Assembly (NCBI RefSeq): GCF_004337985.1
Contig: NC_043740.1
Location: 2,066,874-2,130,873 of the forward strand
Source of the DNA: Pyricularia pennisetigena
Lineage: Eukaryota; Ascomycota; Sordariomycetes; Magnaporthales; Pyriculariaceae
Length of the DNA: 64,000 nt
Direction of reading: 5' to 3'
The translations under genes were made by a program, and so were the position numbers. This document shows, piece by piece, positions 24,679-36,881 of the stretch. The notes under the pieces were generated by a model. The model had not been told where the DNA came from, did no database searches, and saw nothing but the letters and a program-made list of their open reading frames with translations. Position 1 is the first letter of the stretch. Each line of letters opens with the position of its first letter.

Positions 24679-27600
24679 TAGGGTGCTATAGATCTGGAGC
24701 CAGTTAGGGCGGGGTGTCGTCGTATTTCTTCGAGATCCCGCCCTCCCGCATCTAAACCAAGGTCCATTTATTTATTACTGCTTACATCTGTATTATTATA
24801 TGATGAGTATTAACCCCTCATCGCGGTAGTCGGTCAGTTTGCGATCTAGACTAGCGCACGACGAGTAATTACAGTGCTGGTGTTTGTTTTTGGAAACACA
24901 TCAGAATCAGAATCGGTAGAGTCGATAACCGGCGAAGATACCTACTATGGTAAGCTAAAGTAAAAATTTTCAACACATGTCGACCAACTGGAGAAAAAGC
25001 ACAGGCGGCCCACCATGGATACCTTACCTTGCCGGGATGATGTGAGAGGAAGAGAGAAAAAGGTACTCCGTAATTACTGTACTGCAGGTAAGGAATGAGG
25101 CAAACTGACGACCCACTTTCAAACCCGAATTTCAGACCACGGAGGAGGAACCCGGGAGGGGCAACGTGATGAACTCACCGGTACCCAGGCCAGGTCAATC
25201 GAAGAACTCGCCGAATCCCAAAGAGTGGACTTGCCCCATTCGGAAGTTAGTTCGCGTCAAATATTAAAGGACGGACGGACGCAACAGAGTACTGTAGTGT
25301 ACGGCCACCTTGGGTTTGTAACTCTCCTCCACCTTGGTCAAGCGATAGATGCAGCGAGGGAACAAAATGTATGTATCGTGATAATTATGATAATAACAAT
25401 AAAACAAGAACAAAAAAAAAAAAATACTTCCCGATCTGGTCTCGGACGATTACGAGGATTTTTTTATTTTTTACTTAGCGCGACATGCCTGAAAAAAAAA
25501 AACCCCTACCGGCAAAACATTTGCCCTACTCAACTGCTCGCTACTCGGCTCAGCCCCTCATGGATGAATTTGCGCTGAGTTGACCATTTTTGTTGGCTAA
25601 AGGCGCTTGAAGTCAGCGGCTGCCGCTGCGGATCACACCTGTTGGGATTTTGTTGTTTTATACACATATTTAGATTTCTCCTTCAGGAGTGGGAATGTGT
25701 GCTGGACAGTAGATGCAGAAATTAATTGGCGGGCATGCTTGTAGCCGATAGCACGCCGTACATATGTAAAACCCACCAAACTTTCTTCCATTTCGCCCGC
25801 CCGCCCGCCTTACTTACACGCCCTTCCGTCTTCGTCGACGGGATTTTCTGAACCTGGCTCGTCCAGCCCAGGGTTTTGACCCTGCTTGCCCACTTTTTGC
25901 ATCGACAAGGTCGTGAAGCCCGCAGACGATGCATACAACTGTACCCTCGGAAGTCTCGCCAGACCTGTGGCACTGTGCTCCAAATACGCAGGAAGTCCTT
26001 TTTTAATGTGTGTTTGACTCTTATCCATGTCGGGGCTGCCTGCGCAGGCGAACTGCTTACTCGGTGACCTGTGCTTGCAATTTCGACTGGCCTCAACTTT
26101 TTTTTTTCCCTCTCTCTCTCTCTTTCTCTATATTTGTTCCTTCATTCTTTTGGCAGTTGGCCGAGCTTGGGACGGTTGCATGTACGGGAACGTGCTTTCC
26201 CTCGATCCGCTCGCAAACCCCGTCTCAACTCGCGACCGTAATGCACTCAGGGCAATGAGAGCGGTTGGACGGGTGGCATACGGTTAGGGAGGTGGTAACA
26301 ATTGCAATTCAAACCATCTGTTTGGACCAACCGCTACATTTATTACAGGCTAGACGGATGAAAATGAAAAGGTAACATGTAAAGACCACATTACCACCGT
26401 TCTGGGTACACCGGCTTGCTGGGCTACAGATTGCCTGACATAATACCTTGCAACGTACCTTGATTAGCTTAACTACTACCTTTTACTTCTTACTTGCACA
26501 CCTTGCTGCACACCTGCCTCCTTACTAATTGCATCAACGCGTACCTACCTATGTTTGTACAATTCCAGCTACTGTAGTTAGCTAACTTGCCCTTACTTGG
26601 TGTCTGCAAATATCTCTGTCTCCTTACCGTTTCTTTTCTGTTCCTTTTTCTTCTCTACTAAATAGAGTAAAGTAGAGGACAACAGCAGGGCTGGTGGGCT
26701 ATGTATGGGTCGCCTGCTTGCCTGCCTACTTAGGTAAGAACCAGGTTGAATGTGGTGGCTCTCTCGCCCTCTATCCTCATGGCAAACAGCCACACAAAAG
26801 TTCCACTCATGCTCTTCTTGTCTTGCACGACCTCAACTCACGCACGCACACATACATCCCTTGCCTGCCTACCTACAGTACACCTTACCTTCTCCGCAAC
26901 CCACACCCACCCACCCACCCATCCGCCCAGGTACCCGATCTGACTTGAGGGGCAAAAAGCAGCCGACTCGCACTGATTCCAACAGGGCCATCGACCCCTC
27001 GACTTTGCTGTTTCTCAACGACCTCGAACTTGTCTAGCCCTCAGCTCCATCAAGCCAGATAGCCGGGCAGGGCGGCTGGCTGGGGCTTTTTATATTTATT
27101 CATCATTTCCTTTTATCTCTCTTGTTTGCCCCCGCTCTTTTCTTTTCGGTTTCTAATTTGTTTTGGGACCTTCATATTCAGCACTCCGGTCAACATACTG
27201 TGGCTCGGGCCTTAGTTATAATCCCTGGGATGTCCCTCCTCGTCGAGATTGAAACGTGCTTGAAATAACAAGGCGCACCCACTTCTCCACTCCTGTCGTT
27301 TACCGCCGCACAATTCTTGTTTCTTTCCTAGCTCTCGTTCTGTTCTTTGTTTTTGTTTCTTTTTTGTTCCCAGTTTATTTTATTTTTATTTATTTATTTT
27401 TTACCCTTTTGCTTATTCGTTTTCTTTCTTGTTACTTTCCTTTGCCCTTGTGCTGCCTGGGACTTTGCGAGCCAAACAAAGTGACAAGGAATAGGGTTTT
27501 TGCTTCTTTATTCACCCTTTCGGATTGGAGCAGCATCCGGAGGAGTAGCAACAAATCAACGGAACCGTAAGGCTTGTCCCAAACAAGGCCAAAAGGGGAG

Positions 27601-28370
27601 CCGTATCCGAAAATATCAGTCACTCACTCAAGTTCATTCGGCCGGACCATTTTGATTGATCGGTCTTTGCTCCCGCACAACCAACCAACCCTCCAGTCTG
27701 GGGTTGTCCCTGGGAGCTGGATTCAAAGAAAATCAGGAAGAAAGAAGAAGAAAAAACCTCCCCCCCTCGGCATCGTCCAGACGATACCAGTATCCCTCAA
27801 ACCTCCAGTACAATCTCAAATCTCAACCACCTCTATCCGTGGAGGAGAGGTCTAGTTCCGTACCGTACAGGCTGTCGCCTCTGGTTCTGCTTGTGTGTGC
27901 ACGCCCGGCAACACCCGAAAAAAAAAAGGGAAAAAAAATCGAACAAGGTTCCTGCCAGGAATCAGGAACGCATGCCCGTGAGCCTATGATGAATGGCACT
28001 ACACTTACACATCTAGCACGACGCCTGAAAGTCACTCTGAAATAGGTGGGCAATGGTTGGTCCAACGGGAGACTTTGCACACCCCGCCTGTTTTCATCGC
28101 ATCTACCTCGAAGAACCCGAGCTGGCCGCCACCACCAGCTCTGTCGGATCGAAAAAAAGGTTATTTGCATTTCCTTTGTCTTCCGTCTTTGTTTTCTTTC
28201 TTTGAGTGTGTATCGTCTCGTCTTTTCCACCCCTGTTTTTGACCCTGTCTACCCTACCTCCCTGCCCTGCCTGCATAGGTAAGGTAAGGCACCTCCTTCC
28301 TAGGTCGTCCCATCCTTATGCTTATCCTAGAGCTTCCAAGCTCCTGCCCCCGAGAATCCCACACCACACC

Positions 28371-28404
28371 CACATCCACATCCACATCCACATCCACATC
28401 CACA
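28371..28404. repeat. CACATC hexanucleotide tandem repeat
   Basis: At least five consecutive copies of CACATC in a C/A-rich strand, upstream of the disordered-protein gene. Simple repeat, likely length-variable between isolates. Confidence 0.85.
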
Positions 28405-29045
28405 CACCCTTCCGCGCTCATCGTCGTCCTTGCCTATTTGGGCATACAAATGCTCGCGCGCAAAACCTTCACAGGGTACTGCGCTGAACTGGACACCCAG
28501 CATTTCATCTGCTTGCTACCTACCCGAACCTGACCTAAAAGTACCGCAAGGCAGCTAGCTAGCTAGGTTAGGGCACTTTATTTACACGGTACCCTCCTGG
28601 TTCCTGCAGAGAATTTCCATACTCTCTCTGTAGAAATCTGTGGTTCATGGTCTTCGGAGAGTGCCGTCATCAACATCCTGCATCCACTCTTTCTCATACC
28701 TCCGTCCCCTTTCCCTGAAGGCTGAAAAACAAGACAAAACACAGCCGACAGTTGGAAGATTCGGACTACACGCTCTCTCTATCTTACATATATCTGTATA
28801 TATTGGATTATTGCCTAATTTTGACTTCGTGCCTCATCCCCATGAACCCTCCCTTCACGCAACCCATCACCCTGATGCACATTCCCCCTCTCCTGGAATC
28901 CACGCCCGTTTGTGTTACCCCTTGCGACAAGAGGAAGTCTCTCATAGTACCCTCGTCCATGCACCTCTTGGGTTAGATCACTCAAAGCCACCATCATCAC
29001 CAAAGTCCAACTTTTCCTCGTTGTTGCATATTTCAACTGGCGCAT

Positions 29046-30748
29046 ATGAGGATGCTTACCGTCAAACAGCCAGCGCATCACGGCTACCAGTCCGTCCATG
29101 ACCTCCCTACGCCGCCAACCACATCTCGACCCTCGCCTCCCTTGATATATCAAGAAGATCGCCTGCCGCGGCTCGCCTCGATACATCGACTCTCTAGCCC
29201 AGCCCGTCAGCCCATGTCGGGACATCATCGTGGCTTGCCTCCTCCGGCGGCCATGACGCTAGCCCAGCCTCCGTCTACACAGAGTAGTGCTGCACCTCAA
29301 CCTCCGCCGCCGGCCGGTCCCCAGCTTGGCCAGCCCACCGCGCTTCAGTCCCAATCACACTCGCAGAGCCAGCTGTTGGGGCAACTGCCAGCTCCTCCAC
29401 AATGGCAGCAGGGCCCGGACGAGTCCATGAGAGCTTGGCTTCTGGCCAAGACCGAGGAGGAGAAGAGAAGACAGGAAGAGGAGAGAACGCGCCAGGAAAG
29501 CCTACGCTTGGAGCAAAGGAGGACAGAACATGAGATTCTGAGAACTTCGTTGCAAGGAGGGATTCCTCCCCCTATGGTGCCCGTGGTCTTTGCAGGGATG
29601 GGCGGCAGCACTTTGCCCCAGGCCGCTCTCGATTGGGCCCAACAGTACATGTACTCCCAAATGCAGGCGCAACCCCACCAGCCTCAACTTCTGCCACCCA
29701 CGTCTGGTCCTGTTTCACCAGAGCACAGACGAGACTCGCAGCCACAAGCCTTCGTAGTCTATCAACCCCAGGCAGGCGTACCCCCAACTCCAGGCTCGGC
29801 ACCGGGGCCCCAGAGCGCATACTCGGGCCAGCCTCCAGGGTCACCACACAGGCCAAGGCACTACAGCCTACCGGGAGGCCGCGCTCCAGCATCAGGCGGT
29901 GCAGGCCTGCCCAACATCAACACAAGTATCCAAGGGGGGTCCAGCGCACCTCACACCTCTATCCCTAGCGGAGCGGCGGTCCAGTCTCAAGCTCAGGCGG
30001 GCCATTCTCAGGCTTCTCCATCTATATCGTTCTTTCACTGGGAACCACCAACAAGCCACGCATCTGGGAGCGGCTCCAAACAGCCTGCGACGCCCTCCGG
30101 TTCGTCCAAAACTAGAACGCGCAGTTGAGAACTTGTGATGCTGTGTGTGCGGCGGCTAACGGGTGTCTTTTTCCTCTACCAAAAGAAAGATTTTCACTAG
30201 TAGGAGAATCGCCACGGAAGCGAAAAGCAACCGGGCCTCAGCCAGCCGCACCGCCGCCTGGCACGCAACAAAGAATCCCATCGCCGCCCTCATTCCAACA
30301 TGGCGCGCCAAGCTCGAGTTTGGCGAACCCCCCTCCAGGTCGACGCCGAGGCCCGGGGCATGTCAGGCAAAGAAGTGACATATCTCTGTACAGGCGAGTC
30401 GGAAACGGAGGCGGAAGAGGGGAGCAGTTAGGAGGCGGCTACCGATCCCACTCGCCCGCTTACTCTTCAGCACCCACCACGGCGAGGGAAGTTAATTTGC
30501 CCGGCGACCTGTCACGACAGCAGCAACAACACCAGCACCAATACCATCAAGAGCAACAGCAACAGCAGCAACATGCGCCCGCGCCCGCGCCCCCTCGCAA
30601 CGCACCTCACTCGGTCTCATCCTTACTTTCAGAAGAGCCTTCGCCGAGAAACGTACAGTACCACCAGTCTTCCGCTCCAGAAATAGAGAGGAGGAATTCG
30701 CCAACTGGAGATTATTCTGCATCCATACGTCAACGAGAACACGAATGA
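29046..30748 (+). CDS. Intrinsically disordered Pro/Gln-rich protein of unknown function
   Basis: Two exons, join(29046..30099, 30204..30748), give 532 residues; an acceptor at 30185 would add six residues in the same phase. I do not recognise the family. The protein is mostly Pro, Gln, Ser and Gly. The one ordered-looking block (about residues 125-205) starts DESMRAWLLAKTEEEKRRQE, continues as a charged coiled coil, then reads GGIPPPMVPVVFAGMGG and LPQAALDWAQQYM. Later come ISFFHWEPP, a basic ESPRKRK patch that could be a nuclear signal, Gln/His runs (30520-30580) and HSVSSLLSEEPSPR. This suggests a nuclear regulator or scaffold, but that is inference. The donor GTTCGT is weak; splicing is supported because exon 1 would otherwise end shortly after and the ESPRKRK frame continues well. 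ATGs at 29214 (MSGHHRGLPPPAA) and 29254 are alternative starts. Gene-free DNA flanks it on both sides. Confidence 0.65.
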
Positions 30749-32482
30749 ATGTGAAAAGCTCTTGTGCAGCAACTATTAAGACGAAGACGTGGCCCTCAAT
30801 TTGAAGCTTCCGCGAGCAATTGGCTTGCAAGATATGAAGCCGGGAAAGATCCCGAAAAAAAAAAAAGTTGGGAGGGCAGTTCAAATTGCCGATTCGAGCG
30901 AGCAGTTGTGCATGTTGACCTATCATGCCGGCTCTTTGTGTGCTCGAATTAACAAATTGCCAGTCTCTGGAGGGTTTGTTTGTTTCTTTTTATTGCAGAG
31001 TCGCCAGGTTTGCAGCGCAGAGTGCAAGTACATAATAAGCCTTGTCTTTTTTTTTTCTTTTCTCCCTTGGCTGTTCGCGCTCGACAACCAAGATGGCGAC
31101 GTGATGCTGGCTTTGGCCAAAGCCAGGCATGAAAAGAACAGTACGATATCACAAGCAAATCTCTCTTGGGACAGCTAAACCAATCCTGTAACATCACCCT
31201 GTGTCTCCAATATAAATCCATCTAATCATACTCATATATGTAAAATATCTTGTTTTCACGCTCAAGATCATCATGGCAGACAGATGGAGGCGAACAAGAT
31301 CGGATTTTTAAATCAAGCTGCAAATTCTAAGGGGACAGGGCGGCTTTCTTTTCACTACACATATATGACTGCACTCATCCTTCACATGGACCTTCTGGGA
31401 GCAAGACTGCACGAAAAGTGAGGACACTCGGGTGAATCTGTGCTGAATGTTATTTCAGCCTGTCTCTATCCGGGTGGCATCTTGAGAACGGGCCCTCGAG
31501 TAGGCCGGGGCATATTTTGCGCCGTCAGCAGTGTAAACCTCAGCCGCCGGCAACCATCCTTTTTTTTTCGGCTTGGAAGCTTGGAAGATAATCGGCCGTG
31601 TAAGATACGGGACAAGGTCTATAATACACCAAATTATAGGCGCTACAATGACCGAGACGAACGGGGGGGTCCTCTTCCCGAGGGCGTACCAGAACAACCT
31701 AGGTTGGCGCATGCTTGATGCATGCGGGGTGTGTTCAAGAGACAAATAGACCCTTGGTCATGCAGCCCACCAGTCAGCTGCGATGATGGACAGATCAGGG
31801 ACCTGAACCCGACCGTGGTAAACGGTTCCACATCTGCCGGACACTGGCAGAAGCCCATAATGCTATTTGTCATGACAGCAAGGCAAAGGAGGAGGAGGGA
31901 GGTAAAATGGGGCGGAAGCGGAAAGATGGAGGGGCGGGAGGGACGGAGTTTGGCTGTTGCAAACGTCTATGCCAAAGACAAAAAAAAAAAAAAAAAGCGG
32001 CAAAGAAAAGCTGGATGGATGCACAAGGGATGAGAACCAGGGGGGCTAGTCACACAAAGGGGAAGTGCCTGGAAAACCCAAACCAACCCGAGCTTCTTTT
32101 CTGTCAAGGGCTACATACAACCTAAGTGCCCTGCCTTTGGCTGCCAGTCTAATTTGAGGGGGGTGGGAAGGTGAGGGGATTTTCTTTGCGGTATTTCACC
32201 CGTTCGTGTAAGTCTATACCCGATTAGGACGGAGGTGTGGGTGGGGGAAGGGAAGGGACTGGCGTCTGTTGCTTATTACAATAGGGCTGCAACACAGGCG
32301 CGCTTGCGACCACGACAACTCCCTCGTTAGCCGCCCAGCAACAACACCTAACCCTGCTTTCTTCACCACCACTCACCTTAGCCCCTTTTCACTGCGCAGA
32401 GCGGTATTTTGTCTGGACCTGGCAACGTAGCATTCATGCTTTCTCCCCTGACGACCAGTGGATCTAAAGACCAGAAAGGCTC

Positions 32483-32484
32483 NN

Positions 32485-32523
<39 letters not shown>
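32483..32523. repeat. NN join plus T39 homopolymer
   Basis: Two undetermined bases followed by 39 T. This is likely a sequencing stop or collapse at a long homopolymer, so its true length is uncertain. Confidence 0.85.
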
Positions 32524-32525
<2 letters not shown>

Positions 32526-33793
32526 CGCTTGTAAGGATCCGGACCCGACAAACTACGCCGAGTGTCAAGTACAGGCAGGATATTGTAGTAACAACATCCC
32601 AGCAAAGCAGATCCGAAACTCCTTCTTGCATACTCGCCCGTTGCATTGATGGACGACGAGGATGGCCAGTTTGTATAGAACAAAACCAAGCGGCGGTCGG
32701 CGGGGCTGATAAAAGCAGCCAGGACGAAAGGGGTAAACAATTCATGGTCCCTATTGCCAATTTACCATGCCGTTTCTGTCAGCCGCATAATGAGAAAAAA
32801 AGAAGTGAAAAAGAAAGAAAGAAAAAGAATTAGCAATAAAAACTGACAAGACAGGCAGGAGTGTGCACTCTCGGGCCTTTTCGTGTGGGGGACCCTACAC
32901 GCCCCCAAAAATGGTATCCTTCCTTGTGTTATTTACCGCTTTCCCGCGTCTTCTACAGTTAGGGATCTTGGCACTCGTGCAGATGTGCAAAAGCTGGAAG
33001 CCAGCGAACTTGTTGAAGAAGAAAAAGAAAGGACAAAACAAAAAACTCGTTTTCGGTACCAAACCCATCCGTAAAGGGGGGCGACACAAAAAAATCGACT
33101 GCCAACCAGACACTCACACATAGTCTCAATCCATTATTATTTTATTTTATCTTGTGATCTTTTAATCTTTATTCTTGCAAACATCAACCCCCCAAAACGG
33201 AAAGCTCGGGCCAGATCTCCGGTCAGCGCTGGCCCCGCGGCGGGTTGCAGATCATTCTGGATACACAACCCACGCGAGTGCGTGCATTGGAAATAGATGG
33301 GTGGGCGGAAATTCTTTCTTTTTTTTTTTTTTGTCTCCCCTATATATCAAAGTATGTGGCTGTGTTTGGTTTGCACCATTTCCAACTGGTGGGTGAGCAG
33401 CGGGGAGAAGAAGCGAGGATCGGCGGCCAGTCAGCAGGGCATTCGTGTGTTGAGGATCCGTTGTTTGCTTGATGTGTGTGTGTGTCGACGGCATAATCCC
33501 GATGGCCCAAAACGGAAGAGGGGGAAAGACAAAGGAAAACAAGGTTTTGGCGTCGGGAAAATGGTAATTATATGCGCCCCAGCTTTGATAGACGGTAGAA
33601 CCAAACGAGAAAAAAAAAAAAACCGAAGTTGGTTGTGCCCTTTTATCAGGTTATATTATAGCATTTGTATACTATTGACAACCTGCGATTCAGAGTTGCC
33701 ACATTTACATACACCCCCATACTCCGCATCCACCTTCAAAACTTGTAGAAGACTAACTATAACCGGGGTGCTGGGTGAGAAAATAATAAAAAC

Positions 33794-34461
33794 NNNNNNN
33801 NNNNNNNNNNNNNNNNNNNNNNNNNNNNNNNNNNNNNNNNNNNNNNNNNNNNNNNNNNNNNNNNNNNNNNNNNNNNNNNNNNNNNNNNNNNNNNNNNNNN
33901 NNNNNNNNNNNNNNNNNNNNNNNNNNNNNNNNNNNNNNNNNNNNNNNNNNNNNNNNNNNNNNNNNNNNNNNNNNNNNNNNNNNNNNNNNNNNNNNNNNNN
34001 NNNNNNNNNNNNNNNNNNNNNNNNNNNNNNNNNNNNNNNNNNNNNNNNNNNNNNNNNNNNNNNNNNNNNNNNNNNNNNNNNNNNNNNNNNNNNNNNNNNN
34101 NNNNNNNNNNNNNNNNNNNNNNNNNNNNNNNNNNNNNNNNNNNNNNNNNNNNNNNNNNNNNNNNNNNNNNNNNNNNNNNNNNNNNNNNNNNNNNNNNNNN
34201 NNNNNNNNNNNNNNNNNNNNNNNNNNNNNNNNNNNNNNNNNNNNNNNNNNNNNNNNNNNNNNNNNNNNNNNNNNNNNNNNNNNNNNNNNNNNNNNNNNNN
34301 NNNNNNNNNNNNNNNNNNNNNNNNNNNNNNNNNNNNNNNNNNNNNNNNNNNNNNNNNNNNNNNNNNNNNNNNNNNNNNNNNNNNNNNNNNNNNNNNNNNN
34401 NNNNNNNNNNNNNNNNNNNNNNNNNNNNNNNNNNNNNNNNNNNNNNNNNNNNNNNNNNNNN
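33794..34461. other. Assembly gap (668 N)
   Basis: Undetermined sequence. The left flank is A-rich (aataataaaaac) and the right flank begins AAAAG. Confidence 0.99.
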
Positions 34462-36062
34462 AAAAGAATGCTGCTCGCCGATCGCCGACTTTCGGTTTGT
34501 CTCTCTCTCTTTCTCTCGCGCGCGCAGAACCCGTCCCTCCGCCCTTATGCACCTTGGATTATCACAGGGTCTTGTCATTTCATTTTGTAACCCGGATGGA
34601 GGCAAAGGCAGCGGGCGCCCGTCACTGCCGAAACAACTACCATGTTATGATTTTTTTTTTTTTATATTTTTTTAAAAAAGAAATCTCTACTGGATCACTG
34701 GAGATAGGCTGGTGCGGCCGAGGCTCTCCAATTATCTCATAAGAAATGAGCTCAACAGGCTATTTTTCTTGGGGGAGGTCTCTCTTGGGCCTGACTGTTT
34801 CTCCGTTCTACACTGCCTTTTGCACTACCCGGATCCGGCCGATTTTTTTTTCTCCTACATCTGGCATCAATATTAGTACTCGATGAGGGGAGAGAAAAGG
34901 AAAAAAAAAAATTAACATTATTGGTGGCTAATATATGACAGATGCTAATTGTGCAAAGTAACGCCTTTGTGATGACGTGCTGGAATGCATATTGAGGGAA
35001 AGAGATATCCGACCCAGCATCAACAATAAGAGTTTCAATAAGAACAAAAGCGCATGTCAAACAGCCAAACCAAAGTAGGGCCGAAATGACGCGTGTTGCA
35101 AGTTCCAGTCCCAGCTTCCGACCTTCCGAGTAAAAATCGGCGCCACGTCGTCTGATGAAGAGAGATTGCAAGATGCCAAGCGAAGCAGGTCCCGGTGCTG
35201 TAGCGAGCGAGGTTTTTTTTCTTCTCATTCCAAGGCAGCTCACGAGTCTGTGTTGAAATGGAGGGGAGTGGTTTTTGTCTTTTTTTTTTTTTGGTATCTT
35301 CTCAGAACACCCAGCATGTATGTACGCAATGTCCATCGTGTCGATGCGTCGTAGCATTCCCACCCCTGACGATAGACCACCGAATGTAACAAGGTAGCCT
35401 GCTCCAGGGAAAGGGACAGGTTTGCCAGTGGCTTGGTGGTGAGCCTATTTCCATGGATAGCTGCAGCCTGGTTCGGTCCATTCGTGGGTTCCCCCAGAAA
35501 AAAAGTCAGCACAGGCCTCGTCAAAACTGTTCAAATTCCCTCAACTGGAGAGACGGAGGGGAGGAGAATGAGTCAATGATGGACCGGGCCGAAGTTACCT
35601 TTTCCATTCATGTGTCCTGATCAAAATGCCGGCCGCCTTGGAGCCAGCATCCGAAACCCCTGAAAGACCCTGTCGTGGATCTAGTGGTCGAGCGCAGTAT
35701 GCGATGGGTTTGACCGGGTTGACAATCCTCAGACGTCGTCTCTTTGTAATCAGATGCAGAGAAAGAAGAGTGGATGAACAGCTCTCCTGGAAATCAAACA
35801 CCCCTTCGGTCTTGGGATAAACATCTGGGGCCAGAAACCTGTTGTTTGCACCCAAGCGGCCGTGATGGTTATGCACATATCCGATTATGTGCGGCACAAC
35901 ATCGAAATAAACGACAAAATATCACAGCGCCGTAAAACCAGAAATAGATCAAGAACACACTCCGGCAACCCTACGATATAAGCACGTGTATGAGCAGGAT
36001 GGCTCCAGGGGCTTCGGTGTTGGCTCCAGCAAGGCCCATGGCTACCTCGCTCGCACATGAAT

Positions 36063-36063
<1 letters not shown>

Positions 36064-36128
<65 letters not shown>

Positions 36129-36136
36129 GCACGCAC
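36064..36136. repeat. (CA)n microsatellite with GCAC tail
   Basis: About 30 uninterrupted CA units (36064-36124) followed by a short GCAC-type run. It is a pure dinucleotide repeat, likely polymorphic. Confidence 0.95.
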
Positions 36137-36881
36137 CATCGTGTACTCAAATCATAATATTATGATCGTTCTTTGTTCATCATAAAAAGACATGAAATGA
36201 GCATTACAGCAAAATAATCACAAAGCCCAGTCTTGTGCCCCTGGTTCTGCTCTCACTGGCTGCCATTCGCCTCATCAACAGCTTCAAAAATTGCGGTATG
36301 TGACGTGAAAATGTCAAACAAAAAGGGGATATAGGGTCATGTAAAGGACAGTGAACCCCAAATGTCGATTTTTGGGCGACTCGATTTGATTCCAGCATGT
36401 ATGTAACGATGCGGGAAGCTGAGAAGAAGATAACAAAAGAAACATGGGTATTAACTGCGAGGAAAACAACCAAAGAGAAATACATGCATGTCTTTTTTTT
36501 TTTTTTTGGACATGCCTGCCACCGCCTATCCGAACAGAGAGGGAACGCCCAACAACAGGACGCTGGGTAGCAACAAAAAAGAATTACACAATAATGGAAA
36601 GTAAAAGGTGCCTGAAGAGGCAGAAATCCGGATCCTTGCGGTCACAAGGTGTGGATCCTATCATTACATATGTTGAGCCCAGTGAGTTATCGGACTTGAA
36701 AAACACATGGGCGGCAAGATGCCGTCTTTTGGGTATCTTTTGCTTGTTTGGAGTGTACTGGCACACCAGTCGAGGTATTTGCAGTCAAGTCATGCGCCGG
36801 CGAGTTCCTTCAAGCGTCAGGGCTCCTCTTAGGCGAAGGCGTTCGCAAGATTGGAGACTTGGGGCACGAGCACCCGACATC

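Larger units (their letters stand above)
21374..29045. other. 7.7-kb gene-poor region
   Basis: No conserved coding frame was found on either strand. It contains an NN assembly join (24677-24678), many A/T homopolymers (T28 at 23410-23437), a CG dinucleotide run near 22315-22329, CT-rich stretches and a CACATC hexanucleotide repeat (28371-28404). The words TACCT and AGGTA recur between about 26.4 and 26.9 kb. The right part, pyrimidine-rich and close to the gene at 29046, may be a long 5' leader. Confidence 0.5.
30749..36881. other. 6.1-kb gene-poor region with an assembly gap
   Basis: Between the convergent disordered-protein and TBC genes. It holds an NN join at a T39 tract (32483-32523), a 668-nt N run (33794-34461), many A/T homopolymers and a CA microsatellite (36064-36124). 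No conserved coding frame was found; the 481-, 298- and 282-codon frames here exist only because they read through N. A gene could be hidden in the gap. Confidence 0.5.

Noticed and set aside
24677..24712. GTTAGGGCG near the NN join as a telomere-like repeat
   Set aside because: Only one imperfect copy of the hexamer; no array.
28371..28404. CACATC repeats as a CRISPR-like array
   Set aside because: Units are contiguous hexamers with no spacers; a simple eukaryotic tandem repeat.
28640..29101. 153-codon frame before the disordered-protein gene
   Set aside because: Different frame from the main protein, no motif, and lies in pyrimidine-rich probable leader. I could not find a splice joining it.
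33297..34742. Long open frames of 481, 298 and 282 codons on both strands
   Set aside because: Most of each frame is N read as unknown residue; the real flanks have no protein-like features.
34752..35363. 203-codon minus-strand frame right of the large gap
   Set aside because: Low-quality composition with Lys/Phe homopolymers from A/T tracts and no recognisable domain.
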